The position numbers and the translations under genes are program-made. Of a DNA stretch of 64,000 bases, positions 35,626 to 43,761 are shown one piece after another. The DNA lies in contig NZ_QFRK01000012.1 in NCBI RefSeq assembly GCF_003143855.1, positions 1 to 64,000 of the forward strand. Direction: 5' to 3'. The stretch's first letter is position 1, and the number at the start of each line of letters is the position of its first letter. The notes under the pieces were generated by a model. The model ran no database searches. It was not told the DNA's origin and saw only the letters and a list, made by a program, of their open reading frames with translations. The DNA is from Streptomyces sp. NWU339. Its GTDB lineage: Bacteria > Actinomycetota > Actinomycetes > Streptomycetales > Streptomycetaceae.

Positions 35626-36405
35626 TCACGCCTGCGTCCGTGTCTCCGTGGTTCCCCGGACGGCTTTCTCGTCCGTATCCGCCGCCTTTTGCCGGTCGGC
35701 GGCCTCGCCCTTGCCCTCCTTGGCCCGCTCGCCCTTCTCCGGCGTAACGAATCGGTAACCCACGTTCCGGACGGTGCCGATCAGCGACTCGTGCTCGGGG
35801 CCGAGCTTGGCCCGCAGTCTCCGTACGTGGACGTCGACCGTGCGGGTGCCGCCGAAGTAGTCGTAGCCCCAGACCTCCTGCAGCAGCTGGGCGCGGGTGA
35901 ACACCCGGCCGGGATGCTGGGCGAGGTACTTCAGCAGCTCGAACTCCTTGAAGGTGAGATCGAGGACGCGCCCTTTCAGCTTGGCGCTGTAGGTCGCCTC
36001 GTCGACGGACAGGTCACCGCTGCGGATCTCCATGGGGGAGTCGTCGCCGGTGATCTGCAGCCGGCCCATGGCGAGCCGCAGCCGGGCCTCCACCTCCGCC
36101 GGTCCGGCGGTGTCGAGGAGGACGTCGTCGATGCCCCAGTCCGCGGTGACGGCGGCGAGGCCGCCCTCGGTCACCACGAGGACGAGGGGGCAGCCGGGGC
36201 CGGTGGAGCGCAGCAGCTGGCAGAGGCTGCGGACCTGCGGGAGGTCGCGCCGGCCGTCGACGAGGATGACGTCGGCGCCGGGGGTGTCGACCAGGGCGGG
36301 ACCCTGAGCCGGGGCCACGCGCACGTTGTGGAGCAGCAGGCCGAGGGCGGGGAGCACCTCCGCCGAGGGCTGGAGGGCGTTGGTCAGCAGGAGCAGTGAA
36401 CTCAT
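35626..36405 (-). CDS. glnR: Nitrogen regulator GlnR (OmpR-type winged helix)
   Basis: 259 residues. Atypical receiver domain (ADVILVDGRRDLPQVRSLCQ) with a single Asp and no full phosphorylation pocket, then a winged helix GRVLDLTFKEFELLKYLAQH to TVDVHVRRLRAKLGPEHESL. Those features, and the C-terminal Lys/Glu-rich tail, fit actinobacterial GlnR, the master regulator of glutamine synthetase and ammonium genes. ATG 36405 is preceded by GGGAGGGG. A longer upstream frame is not needed. Confidence 0.9.
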   Translation of the reverse strand: MSSLLLLTNALQPSAEVLPALGLLLHNVRVAPAQGPALVDTPGADVILVDGRRDLPQVRSLCQLLRSTGPGCPLVLVVTEGGLAAVTADWGIDDVLLDTAGPAEVEARLRLAMGRLQITGDDSPMEIRSGDLSVDEATYSAKLKGRVLDLTFKEFELLKYLAQHPGRVFTRAQLLQEVWGYDYFGGTRTVDVHVRRLRAKLGPEHESLIGTVRNVGYRFVTPEKGERAKEGKGEAADRQKAADTDEKAVRGTTETRTQA

Positions 36406-36560
36406 CGCACCCCTCCCTCGAGATCTCGGCGCCGGGAGCCGAGCTCGCGGAGCCGGCTGTCGGGCTCCCGGTCCGGCGCGGGTGCTGCCCACTTCCGGGT
36501 CGTCATACGGTCGTGCACGGTTCGCTCGCCCATAACGTCTGGTTCCTCCTCGGTCCCTGC

Positions 36561-36599
36561 GGTGGGGGTACCTCCCACGCCGTCGGGGCAGTGGGGGAG
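36561..36599. repeat. G-rich dispersed element in the glnR upstream region
   Basis: The segment contains GGTGGGGGTACCTCCCACGC followed by GTGGGGGAG. It resembles a GC-rich dispersed element that I recall being common in Streptomyces intergenic regions, and is related to the stretch at 57596-57640. The gap 36406-36730 contains no gene. Confidence 0.45.
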
Positions 36600-36679
36600 T
36601 CTGCGGCTTGCTTCGTGCGTTCGACGGCCCGTACACCGGCGGTCTCCCGCGTCGTATACAACGCTTCCGAAAGCACAAA

Positions 36680-36709
36680 AGGACCCGGGGGCTTCGCTGC
36701 CCGAGTCCT
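36680..36709 (-). terminator. Hairpin with T-run on the minus strand upstream of glnR
   Basis: AGGAC-C-CGGG pairs with CCCG-A-GTCCT across a 10-nt loop. On the minus strand the hairpin is followed by TTTTG. No gene ends here on that strand, so it could be a leader attenuator of glnR or end an antisense transcript. Position and T-run are seen; the role is inferred. Confidence 0.4.
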
Positions 36710-36730
36710 CTCCCCCGCAGAATAGCCGAC

Positions 36731-37612
36731 ATGAGCACCGGTCCGGCAGGTCATGTGGCACGTTCCGCCATTCGTCCGAATTCCGAGACGCACGGCGCAC
36801 CACGTGGTGGTACGTCTTTGCGGACGTTTCTGTGTACCGCGGACGGCGTACGGATCGATTCCGTGTACGAATCGGCCGCCGTGTCGGCGGCGGCCGGGAA
36901 CAACGGCTTCCGCCCACCCTCCCGTGAACCGGTGTTCGTGATCGCGCACGGGTTCACGGGGCACGCGGACCGGCCGCACGTACGCAGGGTGGCGCGGGCT
37001 TTCGCGCGGCACGGGGCGGTCGTGACGTTCTCCTTCCGTGGGCACGGAGCCTCGGGCGGGCGGTCCACGGTGGGGGACCGCGAGGTGCTGGATCTGGCGG
37101 CGGCGGTGTCGTGGGCGCGGGAACTGGGGCACGCGCGCGTGGCGACGGTCGGGTTCTCGATGGGCGGCTCGGTGGTGCTGCGGCACGCGGCGCTCGACGC
37201 GGGTGGTGCCGGGGGTGCGGGCGGTCCGGATGCCGTGGTGTCCGTCAGCGGGCCCGCCCGGTGGTTCTACCGGGGGACGGCTCCCATGCGGCGGCTGCAC
37301 TGGCTGGTGACCCGGCCCTCGGGGCGGCTGGTGGGTCGGTACGGGCTGCGGACGCGGATCCACCGCCGGGACTGGGACCCCGTTCCGCTGTCCCCCGTCG
37401 AGGCGGTGCCGCGCCTCGCGCCGACGCCGCTGCTGGTCGTGCACGGCGACCGCGACGGCTACTTCCCGCTCGACCATCCGCGCATGCTGGCGGCCGCGGC
37501 CGGCGAGCACGGGGAACTGTGGGTGGAGCCGGGCATGGGGCACGCGGAGAACGCGGTGTCCGACGGGCTGTTGCACCGGATCGGGGACTGGGTGGTGGCC
37601 CGGGCGGGCTAG
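36731..37612 (+). CDS. Alpha/beta hydrolase
   Basis: 293 residues. Hydrolase fold with oxyanion strand VFVIAHGFTGHAD, nucleophile elbow VGFSMGGSVVLRHAA (catalytic Ser), acidic residue near LLVVHGDRDGYFPLDH and His in GMGHAENAVSD. A probable esterase or acylglycerol lipase-type enzyme. Substrate unknown. Start at ATG 36731. A frame continuing upstream to 36608 crosses the intergenic repeat and is unlikely to be coding. Confidence 0.88.
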   Translation: MSTGPAGHVARSAIRPNSETHGAPRGGTSLRTFLCTADGVRIDSVYESAAVSAAAGNNGFRPPSREPVFVIAHGFTGHADRPHVRRVARAFARHGAVVTFSFRGHGASGGRSTVGDREVLDLAAAVSWARELGHARVATVGFSMGGSVVLRHAALDAGGAGGAGGPDAVVSVSGPARWFYRGTAPMRRLHWLVTRPSGRLVGRYGLRTRIHRRDWDPVPLSPVEAVPRLAPTPLLVVHGDRDGYFPLDHPRMLAAAAGEHGELWVEPGMGHAENAVSDGLLHRIGDWVVARAG

Positions 37613-37653
37613 CCTGACCGTGTTCACCGTCAACCCGATTGAGGAACCAGCAG

Positions 37654-37908
37654 ATGGCAAAGGTCACGGTGCGGTACTGGGCCGCCGCCAAGGCCGCGGC
37701 CGGGGTGGCCGAGGAGACGCTCGAGGCGGCCACGCTCGCCGAGGCGCTCGACGCGGCGCGCGAGCAGCACCCCGGCGAACTCACGCGCGTCCTGCGGCGG
37801 TGCTCCTTCCTCGTCGACGGTGATCCCGTGGGCACCCGCGAACATGAGACGGTACGGCTGGCCGAGGGCGGCACGGTCGAGGTGCTCCCGCCGTTCGCAG
37901 GAGGGTGA
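37654..37908 (+). CDS. MoaD/ThiS-family ubiquitin-like sulfur carrier
   Basis: 84 residues. Beta-grasp fold VTVRYWAAAKAAAGVAEETL and the C-terminal VEVLPPFAGG, whose Gly-Gly end is adenylated and thiocarboxylated in molybdopterin or thiamin synthesis. It lies 41 bp after the hydrolase and 3 bp before the next gene. No other molybdopterin genes are adjacent, but sulfurtransferase genes follow at 40.5 kb. Confidence 0.88.
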   Translation: MAKVTVRYWAAAKAAAGVAEETLEAATLAEALDAAREQHPGELTRVLRRCSFLVDGDPVGTREHETVRLAEGGTVEVLPPFAGG

Positions 37909-37911
37909 GCG

Positions 37912-39108
37912 ATGACCAACCAGCCGTATCAGGGCTACGACGGGTACGAGGGACAGCGGGGCCACGACCCCCACGGGCGGCCCCAGCCCCAGCAGCACCA
38001 GCAGTACCGGCAGCCCGGGCCGCAGGCGTGGCCTGGGGGTCAGCCGGGCCACGAGGACCCGCACGCCGCGCTGCAGTACACGCAGCAGTGGCAGGGGCAG
38101 ACGTGGGAGACGCAGATGCAGCCGCCGGTCCCGGCGGCGACCCCGGCGGAGGAGACGTCGTACCTGCCGCAGACCCCACCGCCCCCGCAGGGGCACGGCG
38201 GGCCCGCGGTGTACGCCGGGTACGGCGCGGCCCAGGCCCACGGGGCCCCGGCGGGCGCCGTCCCCGCCGCCGGGGCCGTACCCGCACCCCCGCCCGCACC
38301 CTCCGCTCCCGCTGACGGTCCCGAGTACGGGCCCGCCACCCTCGCCGGCAACACCCGGGTCACGGACGCGCAGCGCGCCCGCGCGGAGGGGCGCTCGCCG
38401 ATCATCGAGCCCGGCATGCAGCCGGCGGCGCTCACCGCGCTGCTGGGGCTGCTGCTCGCCGGCGGGGCGGCGCTGGGTACGTACGCCCTGCTCGTACCGC
38501 TGGTGGCCCTCCAGGGGCTCACCGCCGCGGGCTGGTTCCGGCTGAACGGGATGTGGCCCGCGCGGCAGGGCATCGCCCTGGGCTTCCTCGGGGCGCTGGT
38601 CGCCGACGTGGCGCTGCTGGCGTCCGACCGCTCACCGTCGGCCGTCCTCGGCACGCTGGGGGTGTGGGTGGTGCTGTCGCTGGTGCTGCAGCTGCGCTCG
38701 CACGCCGACCCCGACGAGCGGATGTACGGCCTGACGGCGACGGTCGCCGCGTCGGCGCTGGCGATCGTGGCGAGCGGACACCTGGCGGCCGACGCCGACG
38801 CGGTGACGGTCGGCGGGGTCGCGCTGGCGGCGGCGGTCGTGGCGCGTGCGCTGCCGTTGCCGACGCCGGCGTCCGTCGTGGTCGCGCTGCTCGTGGCGGC
38901 GGGTGCGGGCGCGGCGGTCGGCGGGATGACGGGGTTCGGCGCCTCGGGCGCGCTGATCGGTGCGGGCGCGGCGGTGTGCGCCCTGATCGGGCACCGCGTC
39001 GCGAGCTACGACTACCCGTCCCGGTTCGTCCACTTCACGGCCGGGGTGGCCCTGCCGCTGGCCGCGGCGGCACCGGCGGTGTACGTACTGGGGCGCGTCG
39101 CCGGCTGA
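37912..39108 (+). CDS. Integral membrane protein with a Gln/Pro-rich cytoplasmic head
   Basis: 398 residues. Residues 1-130 are disordered and rich in Gln, Pro, Gly and Tyr. The C-terminal 260 residues hold about eight hydrophobic helices with no transporter signature. Known in Streptomyces only as a conserved membrane protein. ATG follows AGGAGGGTGAGCG, the end of the MoaD gene, so the pair is an operon. Confidence 0.8.
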   Translation: MTNQPYQGYDGYEGQRGHDPHGRPQPQQHQQYRQPGPQAWPGGQPGHEDPHAALQYTQQWQGQTWETQMQPPVPAATPAEETSYLPQTPPPPQGHGGPAVYAGYGAAQAHGAPAGAVPAAGAVPAPPPAPSAPADGPEYGPATLAGNTRVTDAQRARAEGRSPIIEPGMQPAALTALLGLLLAGGAALGTYALLVPLVALQGLTAAGWFRLNGMWPARQGIALGFLGALVADVALLASDRSPSAVLGTLGVWVVLSLVLQLRSHADPDERMYGLTATVAASALAIVASGHLAADADAVTVGGVALAAAVVARALPLPTPASVVVALLVAAGAGAAVGGMTGFGASGALIGAGAAVCALIGHRVASYDYPSRFVHFTAGVALPLAAAAPAVYVLGRVAG

Positions 39109-39158
39109 CGGCACTGACGGCACTGACGACCGGCGGACCTGCGGTCCCTGTCACAGGT

Positions 39159-39275
39159 GATCGACAATCCCGGGGTTTCCCCGGCCTTGCGGGTTACCCT
39201 CGCGCAGGACGGCTGCCCGGCCGTCCGTGGGGGACTGCCGTCGAAAGCACCTAGCCAGGTGGGGGAACCAACCGC
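39159..39275 (+). promoter_or_regulatory. Structured leader candidate upstream of the DUF2993 gene
   Basis: Contains a perfect 7-bp hairpin GGACGGC / GCCGTCC at about 39207-39226 and a 5-bp CACCT / AGGTG hairpin at about 39250-39263 that runs into GGGGGAACC just before the start codon. It may be a cis-acting RNA element. It does not match a riboswitch consensus I can name. Confidence 0.3.
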
Positions 39276-40016
39276 ATGCGCGCACTGCGAATACTGCTGG
39301 TCGTCGTCGTGATTCTGGGCGGCATCTTCGTGATCGTGGACCGGGTCGCGGTCAACTTCGCGGAGGGCGAGGTGGCCGACCGGCTCAAGTCGACGGAGAA
39401 CCTCGCCGCCACTCCCGACGTGTCCATCAACGGTTTCCCCTTCCTCACCCAGGTCGCCGGAGGCACCCTCGACGAGGTGCAGATCGGCATCGAGGGCTAC
39501 GAGGCCACCACCGGCGACGGCGCGAAGAACATCCGCATCGCCGACCTGCGCGCCGACATGGAGGGCGTCGAGTTCTCCAGCGACTTCAGCTCCGCCACCG
39601 CCGCCGCCGCGACCGGCACCGCGACCGTCGCCTACGACGAGCTGCTCAAGACCGCCAAGTCCGACTCCACGCAGGTGGCCCCCGGTGTCACCGCCAACGT
39701 CGTCGGCCTCTCCGACGGCGGCAACGGGAAGATCAAGGTGACGGTGGAGGCCACCGTCCTGGGTACCAAGCTGCCCGAGCCGGTCTCCGTGCTCAGCTCC
39801 GTGACGGTCGTGGACGGCGACACCGTGCGGGTGCGGGCGGACGGGCTGCCGAAGTTCGGCGGCGTCGAGATCGCCGAGACGCGGGTGCGGGCGATCACCG
39901 ACTTCGAGCAGAAGATCAACGGCCTGCCCGGCGGCATCAAGCTGGACAAGGTCGAGGCGGCGGAGGGCGGCGTCCACATCACCGTGAAGGGTTCCGACGT
40001 CCGCCTGGCCGGGTAG
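39276..40016 (+). CDS. DUF2993 (LmeA-like) phospholipid-associated protein
   Basis: 246 residues. An N-terminal signal anchor (RILLVVVVILGGIFVIVD), then the DUF2993 beta-rich domain with FLTQVAGGTLDEVQIGIEGY and conserved strands ending in VHITVKGSDVRLAG. Actinobacterial relatives (LmeA) bind phospholipids and influence mannan maturation. The role in Streptomyces is not settled. Separated from the previous gene by 167 bp. Confidence 0.82.
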   Translation: MRALRILLVVVVILGGIFVIVDRVAVNFAEGEVADRLKSTENLAATPDVSINGFPFLTQVAGGTLDEVQIGIEGYEATTGDGAKNIRIADLRADMEGVEFSSDFSSATAAAATGTATVAYDELLKTAKSDSTQVAPGVTANVVGLSDGGNGKIKVTVEATVLGTKLPEPVSVLSSVTVVDGDTVRVRADGLPKFGGVEIAETRVRAITDFEQKINGLPGGIKLDKVEAAEGGVHITVKGSDVRLAG

Positions 40017-40209
40017 GTAGCGAGCGGCGGGCCCTCCGGGGATCCCCGCCGGACCCCCGACGGACCTCAGACGTCCGACAGGCGAGACGAAGGCGTCCGT
40101 AGAGCAGATGTGACGGCGCACGCGGCTCCGCCCGGGGTGTGCGGGGGCAGGCCCGGCAGCACAGCCGTCTCATGTGGCGGGCAATCCTGTATCAGCATGT
40201 GACACGTCG

Positions 40210-40239
40210 GTGACACGCCCGCCCTGTCCTCCCTACGAT
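40210..40239 (+). promoter_or_regulatory. Promoter of the sulfurtransferase leader transcript
   Basis: GTGACA at 40210-40215 and TACGAT at 40234-40239 are spaced 18 bp. The predicted start of transcription falls at about 40246, the base before the ATG of the leader peptide, so that peptide would be leaderless. Confidence 0.6.
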
Positions 40240-40246
40240 CGACGGC

Positions 40247-40354
40247 ATGCAGTGTCAGACGAGCGTCCTCCGAGCGCGAGGACAAGCGGATCTCACGAAG
40301 CGGCGGGCAGTCGACCTGTGCCGCGTCGCCGCCATGCTCTGTCGACCCTTCTGA
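40247..40354 (+). CDS. Cysteine-containing regulatory leader peptide
   Basis: 35 codons, beginning MQCQTSV and ending RRAVDLCRVAAMLCRPF. The AVDLCRVA..LC block is the kind found in short peptides before sulfur genes in Streptomyces, and mycobacteria use cysteine-coding upstream frames to attenuate cysA2. Ribosome progress through the late Cys codons should sense charged tRNA-Cys. The 150 bp that follow contain pyrimidine-rich tandem units (CGGTTTCC repeats) and a CCCCCCTGAGGGG hairpin before the ribosome site of the next gene. Role inferred; peptide and spacing are seen. Confidence 0.75.
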   Translation: MQCQTSVLRARGQADLTKRRAVDLCRVAAMLCRPF

Positions 40355-40505
40355 GCGGTCGCATCGCCGTCCGTGTTTTCCCGGTTTCCCGGTTTCCCGC
40401 TTTCCCGCCTCGCCCCCCTGAGGGGCGTCCGTGCGCCGGCCCCGTAGGGGCGCGCAGCCTCTCTACCCGCACGCCCCGCCGCAACTGCCCCGGAGGAGAC
40501 AGAAC

Positions 40506-41351
40506 ATGAGCCGCAACGACGTACTGGTCGACGCCGACTGGGTCCAGGAGCACCTGGACGACCCGACGATCGCCATCGTCGAGGTGGACGAGGACACCAC
40601 CGCCTACGAGAAGAACCACATCAAGAACGCCATCCGGATCGACTGGACCAAGGACCTCCAGGACCCGGTCCGCCGTGACTTCGTCGACCAGGCGGGCTTC
40701 GAGAAGCTCCTGTCGGAGAAGGGCATCTCCAACGACCACACGGTCGTCCTCTACGGCGGCAACAACAACTGGTTCGCCGCGTACGCCTACTGGTACTTCA
40801 AGCTGTACGGCCACGAGAACGTCAAGCTCCTCGACGGCGGACGCAAGAAGTGGGAGCTGGACGCCCGCGAGCTGGTCGCCGGCGACGAGGTGCCGGAGCG
40901 GGCGAAGACCGAGTACCAGGCCAAGCCGCAGGACCTGTCCATCCGCGCCTTCCGCGACGAGGTCGTGGACGCCATCGGCGTGCAGAACATCGTCGACGTG
41001 CGTTCGCCCGACGAGTTCAGCGGCAAGCTGCTCGCGCCGGCCCACCTGCCGCAGGAGCAGTCGCAGCGCCCCGGCCACGTGCCGAGCTCCCGCAACATCC
41101 CGTGGTCCAAGAACGCCAACGACGACGGCACCTTCAAGTCCGACGAGGAGCTCAAGAAGCTCTACGAGGACGAGCAGATCGACCTGTCGAAGGACACCAT
41201 CGCCCTGTGCCGCATCGGTGAGCGCTCCGCGCTGTCCTGGTTCGTGCTGCACGAGCTGCTGGGCGTGGAGAACGTCAAGAACTACGACGGCTCCTGGACC
41301 GAGTACGGCTCCCTCGTCGGTGTGCCGATCGAGCTCGGCGACGGCAAGTAA
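40506..41351 (+). CDS. sseA: Thiosulfate sulfurtransferase (two-domain rhodanese)
   Basis: 281 residues. Two rhodanese domains. The first is inactive (HTVVLYGGNNNWFAAYAYWY). The second has the catalytic loop IALCRIGERS with the persulfide Cys, and the signature VDVRSPDEFSGKL. It moves sulfur from thiosulfate to a thiol acceptor. Known in Streptomyces and mycobacteria as the CysA2/SseA-type enzyme, paired with a DUF1416 protein as here (50 bp). Preceded by the cysteine leader peptide, so expression probably rises when cysteine is low. Confidence 0.93.
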   Translation: MSRNDVLVDADWVQEHLDDPTIAIVEVDEDTTAYEKNHIKNAIRIDWTKDLQDPVRRDFVDQAGFEKLLSEKGISNDHTVVLYGGNNNWFAAYAYWYFKLYGHENVKLLDGGRKKWELDARELVAGDEVPERAKTEYQAKPQDLSIRAFRDEVVDAIGVQNIVDVRSPDEFSGKLLAPAHLPQEQSQRPGHVPSSRNIPWSKNANDDGTFKSDEELKKLYEDEQIDLSKDTIALCRIGERSALSWFVLHELLGVENVKNYDGSWTEYGSLVGVPIELGDGK

Positions 41352-41401
41352 GCCCTACCGGCCGACCTTTCCAGACCACTAGACCACTTCAGGAGTACGC
41401 C

Positions 41402-41689
41402 ATGTGCGGTGCGAAGGCCGGTGGCCCGGACGCTTCGACGATCAAGCCCGGCGAGACCACCATCCAGGGTCAGGTGACCCGTGACGGCGAGCCGGTGACG
41501 GGCTACGTCCGGCTGCTGGACTCGACCGGTGAGTTCACGGCCGAGGTCCCGACCTCCGCCACCGGACAGTTCCGCTTCTACGCGGCCGAGGGCACCTGGA
41601 CCGTCCGTGCCCTGGTGCCCGGCGGCAGCGCCGACCGCACGGTCGTCGCCCAGCAGGGCGGGCTGGCCGAGGTCGCCATCGCGGTGTGA
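41402..41689 (+). CDS. DUF1416 (SseC-like) protein
   Basis: 95 residues. MCGAKAGGP start, then a transthyretin-like beta domain QVTRDGEPVTGYVRLLDSTG to GTWTVRALVPGGSADRTVVA. The family is restricted to actinobacteria and linked to the preceding sulfurtransferase, where it is called SseC. The conserved Cys at position 2 may take part in sulfur transfer. CAGGAG ribosome site. Confidence 0.9.
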   Translation: MCGAKAGGPDASTIKPGETTIQGQVTRDGEPVTGYVRLLDSTGEFTAEVPTSATGQFRFYAAEGTWTVRALVPGGSADRTVVAQQGGLAEVAIAV

Positions 41690-41730
41690 GGGCTCGTCCC
41701 GCGGATTCGTCCGCGGGGCCAGTGACGACC

Positions 41731-41772
41731 GAAGGGCCGCATCCCGGGCCGGACGCCGGGATGCGGCCCTTC
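41731..41772 (+). terminator. Terminator of the sulfurtransferase operon
   Basis: GAAGGGCCGCATCCCGG and CCGGGATGCGGCCCTTC make a perfect 17-bp stem with an 8-nt loop, 42 bp after the DUF1416 stop. Confidence 0.92.
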
Positions 41773-41798
41773 GCGCTGTTCGGTTCTAGGCTGGAGAC

Positions 41799-42068
41799 AT
41801 GTACGCGCGCAGGCGTCATGTCTACTTCGCCATGATGGGGACGTGCATCGTGTTGTTCGTCCTGGCCTGGGGCGTCGTGCGACTGTGGTCGGTGCCGGCG
41901 GCCGTGGGCATGTGCGTGGTGGCCATGGTCATACCGCCGGTCGCCGCGATGATCGCCAATCGGCGCGGCCCCGAGGACCGCTGGTGGGACGACCCCTCCG
42001 GCGACCCCCAGTCCGACGAATGGTGGGACGAACTGGACGGCAAGAAGGGACCGAGGCCGCCCCGGTGA
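41799..42068 (+). CDS. DUF3099-type small membrane protein
   Basis: 89 residues. Two helices (about 8-27 and 32-50), then an acidic, Trp-rich tail (RWWDDPSGDPQSDEWWDEL). TAGGCT at 41786-41791 ends seven bases before the ATG, so the mRNA is probably leaderless. Function unknown. Convergent with the DsrE-like gene. Confidence 0.8.
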   Translation: MYARRRHVYFAMMGTCIVLFVLAWGVVRLWSVPAAVGMCVVAMVIPPVAAMIANRRGPEDRWWDDPSGDPQSDEWWDELDGKKGPRPPR

Positions 42069-42089
42069 GAGGCCGACAGGCGTGGCTCC

Positions 42090-42452
42090 TCAGTACACGA
42101 GTGCCTGTGTGTCGTCCGCCAGCGCCTCCTGCACGAACACCTGCGCGCCCGCGATCCGTACGCCCTCGATGACGTCCTTCTCCGTGATGTCCCGACGGGC
42201 CGCGCACTGCGTGCACAGGGTGAGACGTCCTCCCGCGACGATCGAGTCCAGCAGGTCGGGCAGCGGGGCCGCGTGCGGCAACTCGAACTCCGCGGCACGG
42301 CCCGGCAACGCGAACCACGCGGACTCGCCGGTGAGCCACAGGGAGACATCGACCCCGCTCGCCACGGCCACCGCCGCCACCGTGAACGCCTGCGAGCAGC
42401 GTTCGGGGGCGTCGGCCCCCGCGGTCACCTTGATCACAAGCTTCTTCGCCAT
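42090..42452 (-). CDS. DsrE/DsrF-like sulfur-relay family protein
   Basis: 120 residues. Beta-alpha DsrE fold: KLVIKVTAGADAPERCSQAF, VDVSLWLTGESAW, and late Cys pair LTLCTQCAARRDI. In DsrE proteins a cysteine carries persulfide. The CTQC motif may do so here, near the sulfurtransferase operon. ATG 42452 chosen. Upstream extension is not protein-like. Confidence 0.85.
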   Translation of the reverse strand: MAKKLVIKVTAGADAPERCSQAFTVAAVAVASGVDVSLWLTGESAWFALPGRAAEFELPHAAPLPDLLDSIVAGGRLTLCTQCAARRDITEKDVIEGVRIAGAQVFVQEALADDTQALVY

Positions 42453-42560
42453 GGCTGCATGGTAAGCAACCGGGTGCACGACGGGGCCGGGTCCCGGCCG
42501 CGTAAGCTGGGGGCCGGACCTGTGTACACGAACCGCACCGCACCCGCTCAAGGAGCACCC

Positions 42561-42659
42561 GTGGAGATCTTCTTCTCAGCCCTGTTGGCTCTGGTCTGCG
42601 TCGGCGTCCTCGCCTTCGCCGGGCTGGCCGTGAAGAAGCTGTACCAGGGCCAGCGCTGA
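42561..42659 (+). CDS. Very small membrane protein
   Basis: 32 residues, a single hydrophobic helix (IFFSALLALVCVGVLAFAGL) followed by VKKLYQGQR. AAGGAGCACCC lies directly before the GTG, a strong ribosome site. Probably co-transcribed with the nitrobindin-like gene 26 bp downstream. Unknown role. Confidence 0.75.
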   Translation: MEIFFSALLALVCVGVLAFAGLAVKKLYQGQR

Positions 42660-42685
42660 CCGCCCACGTCCAGGAACTGTCACTG

Positions 42686-43261
42686 ATGATCGAGATCCCG
42701 TCCGACCTCCACAAGGACCTCGTGCCGCTCGCCTTCCTGCTCGGCGACTGGACGGGCGCCGGGGTGCACGACTTCCCCGGCGCCGAGAAGTGCAACTTCG
42801 GGCAGGAGGTCTCCTTCGCCCACGACGGCCGGGACTTCCTGGAGTACAGCTCCCACACCTGGGTGCTCGACGGGGACGGCAATAAGGTCCGGCCCCTGGA
42901 GTCCGAGCACGGCTTCTGGCGGATCGACGCCGCCCGCAAGGTCGAGGTGACGATGACCCGCGACGACGGCGTCATCGAGATCTGGTACGGCGAGCTGGCC
43001 GACCAGAAGCCGCAGATCGACCTGGTGACGGACGCGGTGGCGCGCACCGCCGCCGCCGATCCCTACAGCGGCGGCAAGCGGCTGTACGGCTACGTCAAGA
43101 GCGACCTGATGTGGGTCGGCGAGAAGCAGACCCCCGAGGTCGAGCTGCGCCCCTACATGTCGGCGCACCTGAAGAAGGTCGTCACCCCGGAGGACGTCGA
43201 GCGCTGGGCCAAGGCCCTGCCCGACGACATGCCGGACGACGGAATCGCCTTCTTCAAGTGA
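42686..43261 (+). CDS. Nitrobindin / THAP4-like heme-binding beta-barrel protein
   Basis: 191 residues. FABP-like barrel with the family motif LAFLLGDWTGAG near the N-terminus, then FLEYSSHTW, GFWRI, VIEIWYGEL and LMWVGEKQTP. Members bind ferric heme and react with NO or peroxynitrite. The proximal His cannot be fixed from sequence alone. The partly bulged hairpin at 43265-43285 could end this transcript. Confidence 0.85.
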   Translation: MIEIPSDLHKDLVPLAFLLGDWTGAGVHDFPGAEKCNFGQEVSFAHDGRDFLEYSSHTWVLDGDGNKVRPLESEHGFWRIDAARKVEVTMTRDDGVIEIWYGELADQKPQIDLVTDAVARTAAADPYSGGKRLYGYVKSDLMWVGEKQTPEVELRPYMSAHLKKVVTPEDVERWAKALPDDMPDDGIAFFK

Positions 43262-43314
43262 GCTCCCGGGCCGCACGGCCCCGGGTTCTGGGCTCCACGT
43301 CCTAGACTCGTGGT

Positions 43315-43752
43315 GTGGTGAGCACCGACTGGAAGAGCGACCTCAGGCAGCGCGGCTACCGGCTGACGCCGCAGCGCCAACTCGTGCTCGAAGCCGTCGA
43401 CACGCTGGAGCACGCGACCCCCGACGACATTCTCGTGGAAGTGCGCAAGACGGCGTCGGGGGTCAACATCTCCACCGTCTACCGCACGCTGGAGCTCCTG
43501 GAGGAGCTGGGTCTGGTCAGCCACGCCCACCTCGGGCACGGCGCCCCGACCTACCACCTCGCCGACCGGCACCACCACATCCACCTCGTCTGCCGTGACT
43601 GCACCAACGTGATCGAGGCGGACGTGGAGGTGGCCGCCGAGTTCACGGCGAAGCTGCGCGACATGTTCGGTTTCGACACGGACATGAAGCACTTCGCGAT
43701 CTTCGGCCGCTGCGAGGACTGTTCCCTGAAGCGTTCAACTACCGAGTCGTAG
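43315..43752 (+). CDS. nur: Nickel-responsive Fur-family regulator Nur
   Basis: 145 residues. Winged helix (RLTPQRQLVLEAVDTLEHAT to STVYRTLELLEELGLV), then the metal domain with HHHIHLVCRDC and the second CxxC-like CEDC near the end. The residues read almost exactly as I remember S. coelicolor Nur, which represses nickel uptake and switches Ni-SOD/Fe-SOD. TAGACT at 43303-43308 places transcription at the GTG itself, so the message is probably leaderless. Confidence 0.9.
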   Translation: MVSTDWKSDLRQRGYRLTPQRQLVLEAVDTLEHATPDDILVEVRKTASGVNISTVYRTLELLEELGLVSHAHLGHGAPTYHLADRHHHIHLVCRDCTNVIEADVEVAAEFTAKLRDMFGFDTDMKHFAIFGRCEDCSLKRSTTES

Positions 43753-43761
43753 GCTAGGGGT

